The notes under the pieces: generated by a model
What the model was told of the DNA's origin: nothing
Databases searched by the model: none
What the model saw: only the letters and a program-made list of their open reading frames with translations
Translations under genes and position numbers: made by a program
From: Parvibaculaceae bacterium PLY_AMNH_Bact1
GTDB taxonomy: Bacteria; Pseudomonadota; Alphaproteobacteria; Parvibaculales; Parvibaculaceae
Direction: 5' to 3'
Assembly (NCBI GenBank): GCA_032881465.1
Contig: CP126168.1
Location: 3,039,501-3,103,500, forward strand
Length of the DNA: 64,000 bases
Shown: piece after piece, positions 60,370 to 64,000 of the stretch
How positions within the stretch are numbered: position 1 is the stretch's first letter
Layout of the letters: every line of letters begins with the position of its first letter

Positions 60370-61065
60370 ATGGCTGTTTTCTTCAGAGGTCTTGTCGGAT
60401 CCGCAATTGCGCTACTCTTTTACACCAGCATGCTGTTCGCACCGACTTGGTACATGACCGGCGGTTTTGATTGGCCACGAGGGTGGGAATTCCTGCTCCT
60501 TATCACACCCGTCTATGTCATCGCGACCATATGGCTTGCCTGGACAGACCCCGACCTCTTGCGAGACAGAACCTCGCTTGCAGGTAAACAACCACTCGCC
60601 GACAAATTTGCCACCACCCTTCTCGTCACCTTCATCATTCTCTGGTTTCTCTTCATTCCCTGGGACGTGCACAGCCTAATGCTCCTGCCAACACTCCCCG
60701 CGCAGATTGGCTACTGGGGAGGGGTGGCATTTTTCCTCGCTGGGTGTTTCATGATCTGGCGAACCTTTCGCGCCAATACCTTTGCTGCAAACATCGTTAA
60801 AACCCATGAGAGAGAACAATATGTTGTCGACACGGGCCCTTATGCTCGCGTTCGCCATCCCATGTATTCAAGCTTCATTCTGTTTTTCGTCGGAATTGGC
60901 CTGTTCCTGGAATCAATCGCCGCCGCTCTAATTGCCATACCCGGCACGCTTCTTTTCCTTTTGCCGCGTATGTTGATCGAGGAAAGGCAACTCAGCCAAG
61001 ACCTGGACGGCTACGCTGATTACCTGTCCCGTGTGCCTACTCGCGTAATCCCCGGTGTCTTCTAG
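60370..61065 (+). CDS. Isoprenylcysteine methyltransferase-like membrane protein
   Basis: A 231-aa protein with five or so membrane segments and the C-terminal motif EQYVVDTGPYARVRHPMYSS, FILFFVGIGLFLES, LIEERQLSQDLDGYADYLSR of the ICMT/phospholipid methyltransferase family (RHPxY, EE). It probably uses AdoMet to methylate a lipid or small substrate in the inner membrane. Confidence 0.82.
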   Translation: MAVFFRGLVGSAIALLFYTSMLFAPTWYMTGGFDWPRGWEFLLLITPVYVIATIWLAWTDPDLLRDRTSLAGKQPLADKFATTLLVTFIILWFLFIPWDVHSLMLLPTLPAQIGYWGGVAFFLAGCFMIWRTFRANTFAANIVKTHEREQYVVDTGPYARVRHPMYSSFILFFVGIGLFLESIAAALIAIPGTLLFLLPRMLIEERQLSQDLDGYADYLSRVPTRVIPGVF

Positions 61066-61106
61066 ATCATGCATCTTCTAGGTTTCGCGACCGCCTCTGG
61101 CTTGTT

Positions 61107-62069
61107 ATGACAGGCCCTATGGGCAGCACCAAAAACATCCTCATTATCAAACACGGCGCTTTTGGCGACGTGATGCAGAGTGAAGGCGCGCTGCACGATA
61201 TTCGGGGCCATCATCCAGATGATCAGATCACCGTGCTGACGGAACCCGCTTATGCGAAAATCATGGAACGCTGCCCATGGATCGACAATGTGGTCCGCGA
61301 TCCGCGTGCCCCTCGTTGGCGGCTCGATAAAATGTGGACCCTGCGACGCACCCTTAAGGCCTTCAATATTCACCGGGTCTACGATCTGCAAAACTCATCG
61401 CGCACTGCAGACTATTTCAAATGGATTTTCGCCGATGTGGAATGGTCCGGCACGGCGCCCGGGTGCTCTCACCCCCACAAGGCCAAAGACCCGAAGTCCA
61501 TCCATAGCCTCCGCCGAATACAGGGCCAGCTCACCGATGCGGGCCTGACCTGTCAGCATACATTGAGGCCAGATGTCAGCTGGATGGCAAACGAAGTAGG
61601 GCCGCTGCTTACAAACGCGGGTCTCAGCCCGGGTTACATTCTCTTGGTACCAGGCTCGTCGGCCTCTCTCCCCCACAAACGCTGGCCGTTTTATGGGGAG
61701 CTCGCCGCACGTCTTATTGAAGATGGACACCAAGTGGTCACTGTGCCGGGCCCCGATGAAATGGAGCTCTGCGCCAAAATTCCTGGAACAACGCTGACCG
61801 GCGGATCATTCCTGGACTGGTTCGATCTGGCGGGTGTTGTGAAAGCGGCGGCCTATATTATTGGCAACGACACCGGCCCCTCGCACCTTGCCGCCCATAT
61901 GGGAAAGCCAGGCCTTGCCCTTTTCGGGTCGCATACCACCGTGGAAAAGACAGGCATCAAAACAGATCGATTTGACGCCATCGAAGTGACAAATCTAAAT
62001 GACCTGTCAATGGAGCAGGTATATGAGGTGGTAACAGCCCACCTCAAAAATCACTCAAATTCGGTATAG
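61107..62069 (+). CDS. Glycosyltransferase family 9 (heptosyltransferase-like)
   Basis: A 320-aa protein. NILIIKHGAFGDVMQSEGAL at the start, ILLVPGSSASLPHKRWPFYG and YIIGNDTGPSHLAAHMGKPG, LALFGSHTTVEKTG are the GT9 hallmarks (donor binding). Likely adds a heptose or related sugar to LPS or another glycan. Its end overlaps the convergent DUF6165 gene by 19 bp. Confidence 0.87.
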   Translation: MTGPMGSTKNILIIKHGAFGDVMQSEGALHDIRGHHPDDQITVLTEPAYAKIMERCPWIDNVVRDPRAPRWRLDKMWTLRRTLKAFNIHRVYDLQNSSRTADYFKWIFADVEWSGTAPGCSHPHKAKDPKSIHSLRRIQGQLTDAGLTCQHTLRPDVSWMANEVGPLLTNAGLSPGYILLVPGSSASLPHKRWPFYGELAARLIEDGHQVVTVPGPDEMELCAKIPGTTLTGGSFLDWFDLAGVVKAAAYIIGNDTGPSHLAAHMGKPGLALFGSHTTVEKTGIKTDRFDAIEVTNLNDLSMEQVYEVVTAHLKNHSNSV

Positions 62070-62452
62070 GACTTTTCTTCAATCACTTGCGCGCCGGTCG
62101 CCAGATTGATGTCCTTCTTGATCGCCGCGCGTTTGTCATTGGTGACATAGACCGCCCGGGCCAACGCCACGAACTTTTCTCCAAAATCTTTGTCGCGCTC
62201 ACATTCCCGGATATCGTCTTCAATCACCCAGAGCGCTTGATTCACTTCCTTCAACGCCGCCGTGAGGTTTTGAAGCTCCGCCGTATCCTCCAGAGCTGCA
62301 TCACGCGCCGCGCTCAAAACCTCCAGCTCATAGCGGACGTTCTTCAGTTTGGCTTCGTCGCTCATCCGTTCGGATTTGATGGTGAGGATGGTGATCTTAT
62401 CGATCAGCTCACCTGCACCTACTTCGATCATGATGGGTTGCGTATCGGCCAT
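62051..62452 (-). CDS. DUF6165 family protein
   Basis: About 133 aa from the ATG at 62452. VGAGELIDKITILTIKSERM, LKNVRYELEVLSAARDAALE, ALWVIEDDIRECERDKDFGE match the DUF6165 family, which is often next to glycosyltransferase genes, as here. Function unknown. Confidence 0.8.
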   Translation of the reverse strand: MADTQPIMIEVGAGELIDKITILTIKSERMSDEAKLKNVRYELEVLSAARDAALEDTAELQNLTAALKEVNQALWVIEDDIRECERDKDFGEKFVALARAVYVTNDKRAAIKKDINLATGAQVIEEKSYTEFE

Positions 62453-62621
62453 AGAACTCTCGCTTAAATCTGAAGACAGTTTCATCTCGGAAAGCCGCTT
62501 TATAGAGGAACTTAGGAAGACGGCCCAGCCCTTAATATGACCATTCCGAACACCGACCAGACGTGCCAAAATGCCCAAAAGCAACAAGTCGCACCAATCT
62601 TGGACCTTCTGAGGACGTTAG

Positions 62622-62963
62622 ATGTCGAGTGAAACCGCTGCCCTGTCCTGGGCGCGCCGCCTCCAGGAGGAACGCCGTCTCCACATTCGGGCAAACCAAC
62701 CCTGGCTCAGGGTGGAAACAGAAGGCTTTGCCTATATCGTCCATGACTGGTCGGTTAGCGGCGCTGCAATCGACCATTTCCATTGCAGCGGCTCCGTCGG
62801 CAGTCTCGTGACAGGACAAGTGGGCTGGTCTGGTTCGGAGACACTCTCCCCCTTTCAAGCAGATATTGTGCGCCAGGACGGCGCGGGTCGCACGGCGCTG
62901 CGCTGGCTCAATATGGATGCGGCCCTCCAGCGCGAGCTGGACCAGATCGCCCGCCACCGCTGA
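62622..62963 (+). CDS. PilZ-like domain protein
   Basis: A 113-aa protein with RRLQEERRLHIRANQPWLRV, EGFAYIVHDWSVSGAAIDHF, resembling the RxxxR and D/NxSxxG motifs of c-di-GMP-binding PilZ domains. Length fits a single domain. Ligand binding is inferred and may be lost, since the first motif is irregular. Confidence 0.6.
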   Translation: MSSETAALSWARRLQEERRLHIRANQPWLRVETEGFAYIVHDWSVSGAAIDHFHCSGSVGSLVTGQVGWSGSETLSPFQADIVRQDGAGRTALRWLNMDAALQRELDQIARHR

Positions 62964-63008
62964 TCAGAGCATTCCAAGAAACCAATCTATGGCCGGGAGG
63001 ATAGTGTC

Positions 63009-63818
63009 ATGACCACCTACAAAACATTGAAAATCGAAAAACAGGGCGCCGTCGACTGGGTCACAATGAACCGTCCCGATGCGCTGAATGCCATGAACCC
63101 AGAACTCGTCACCGACCTGCTCAATTATTTTGGCGGGCTCTATATGGATCATAGTGTGCGGGTGGTCGTGCTTCGCGGCGCGGGACGGGCTTTCTGCGCC
63201 GGTCTCGATCTGAAAGATCGGTCAAACACACCAGAGACTGATACGACGTCAAGCCCACAAGCGGGCCTGGTTGGTCAACGGCGGATCAGCGAGATTGTCA
63301 TGCGCATGCGACGCGCGCCGCAACCCATCATCTCTTTGGTACATGGACCGGCCTGCGGCGGCGGCTTTGCCCTGGCACTTGCAAGCGACATTCGCATTGC
63401 CGGCGAGAGCGCACGCATGAACGCTGCTTTCATCCGTATTGGTCTCTCTGCCTGCGATATTGGCGTGAGTTACTTCTTACCGCGCCTTGTCGGGGTTTCC
63501 GTCGCCAGTGAACTCATGATGACGGGGCGCTTCATCAACGCGTCGCGCGCAGAACGTGTAGGACTCGTCTCCGAAGTTGTCCCCGATGATCAACTCGCGC
63601 AAGCAGTGCAGCCCTATCTCGACGAAATGCTGACAACAACACCGCTGGGACTCCGCCTCACCAAAGAATGCCTGAACATGAGCGTCGACGCAGGCAGCCT
63701 CGAAGCCGCCGTCGCCATGGAAGATCGCAACCAGATTCTCTGCGCCCAGACGGATGATTTTCGTGAGGGGATCAGCGCATTTCTGGGGAAACGGGCGCCG
63801 AATTATCAAAATACTTGA
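63009..63818 (+). CDS. Enoyl-CoA hydratase/isomerase family protein
   Basis: A 269-aa crotonase-fold protein. WVTMNRPDALNAMNPELVTD, VVVLRGAGRAFCAGLDLKDR (oxyanion hole), HGPACGGGFALALASDIRIA, MNAAFIRIGLSACDIGVSYF. Acts on enoyl-CoA thioesters, substrate unknown. It is followed by a probable acyl-CoA dehydrogenase start at 63986. Confidence 0.9.
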   Translation: MTTYKTLKIEKQGAVDWVTMNRPDALNAMNPELVTDLLNYFGGLYMDHSVRVVVLRGAGRAFCAGLDLKDRSNTPETDTTSSPQAGLVGQRRISEIVMRMRRAPQPIISLVHGPACGGGFALALASDIRIAGESARMNAAFIRIGLSACDIGVSYFLPRLVGVSVASELMMTGRFINASRAERVGLVSEVVPDDQLAQAVQPYLDEMLTTTPLGLRLTKECLNMSVDAGSLEAAVAMEDRNQILCAQTDDFREGISAFLGKRAPNYQNT

Positions 63819-63985
63819 TCCTCTGCGGTCACAATTCGGCAATATCCCTGATTTTCGTGGGGGAACCTACGATTTTTGCTGGACTCTTAAGGGTAATAAA
63901 GCGTCGAATCTGCTCGACAAACGCGTTCGGACGAATAGAATTCGGGCCGCTTACTGACAATTTTGAAAATTGAGGACACGACGCC

Positions 63986-64000
63986 ATGCCATCTTATAAG
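63986..64000 (+). CDS. Start of a CDS cut by the window (possibly acyl-CoA dehydrogenase)
   Basis: Only five codons (MPSYK) with GAGGA upstream. The opening MPSYKAP is common in an alphaproteobacterial acyl-CoA dehydrogenase group, and the preceding gene is an enoyl-CoA hydratase. Weak evidence. Confidence 0.35.

Overview
The window is chromosomal DNA of an alphaproteobacterium. The evidence is a CarD regulator with a lysine/alanine-rich tail, an RpoH sigma factor, a SUV3-like RNA helicase followed by an S4-domain protein, a 7Fe ferredoxin and methylmalonyl-CoA mutase. Gene content resembles Rhodobiaceae/Parvibaculum-like Hyphomicrobiales, but the exact genus is an inference. Layout: 1-16.5 kb is host DNA (metabolism, signalling, stress regulators); a tRNA-Arg(CCT) sits at 16988-17064; 17110-55135 is a complete-looking 38.0 kb Mu-like transposable prophage; 55.3-64 kb is host DNA again (XRE and LysR regulators, two pirins, heptosyltransferase-like and enoyl-CoA hydratase genes). 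The prophage lies in reverse: its left (repressor) end is at 55135 and its right (mom-side) end at 17110. From 53.2 kb leftwards run ner, the MuA-like transposase, the MuB-like ATPase, about a dozen small overlapping early genes (with DUF3164, GapR-like, GemA-like and Mor-like members), an endolysin/holin module, Mu-type head genes (gp27, gp28, gp29, gpF, protease, cement and capsid proteins, gp36, gpG, gp37) and then a siphovirus-type tail (tail tube, frameshifted chaperones, 1745-aa tape measure, tip proteins, repeat-rich fibre). An S24-type repressor is transcribed the opposite way. The accessory region at 17.3-21.7 kb holds com next to a DNA cytosine methylase (where Mu has com-mom), two related membrane genes behind a duplicated hairpin-rich leader, a further membrane protein and two related zinc-ribbon proteins. 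The prophage ends can be placed to the base. It starts TGTAGCG and ends GGTACA, each end carries inverted copies of a GCGCCACATGG site, and a 5-bp duplication GCAAT flanks it. The host DNA it entered, rebuilt by joining the two flanks, matches the prophage's own right-end interior (17139-17266). The phage therefore appears to have inserted into a relic end of a related element beside tRNA-Arg. Other notable signals are the duplicated leader with compensatory stem changes, a large operator over the ner start, a repeated dyad upstream of two late gene blocks, a canonical -1 slippery site in the tail chaperone gene, and an apparent double frameshift in the CarD tail.
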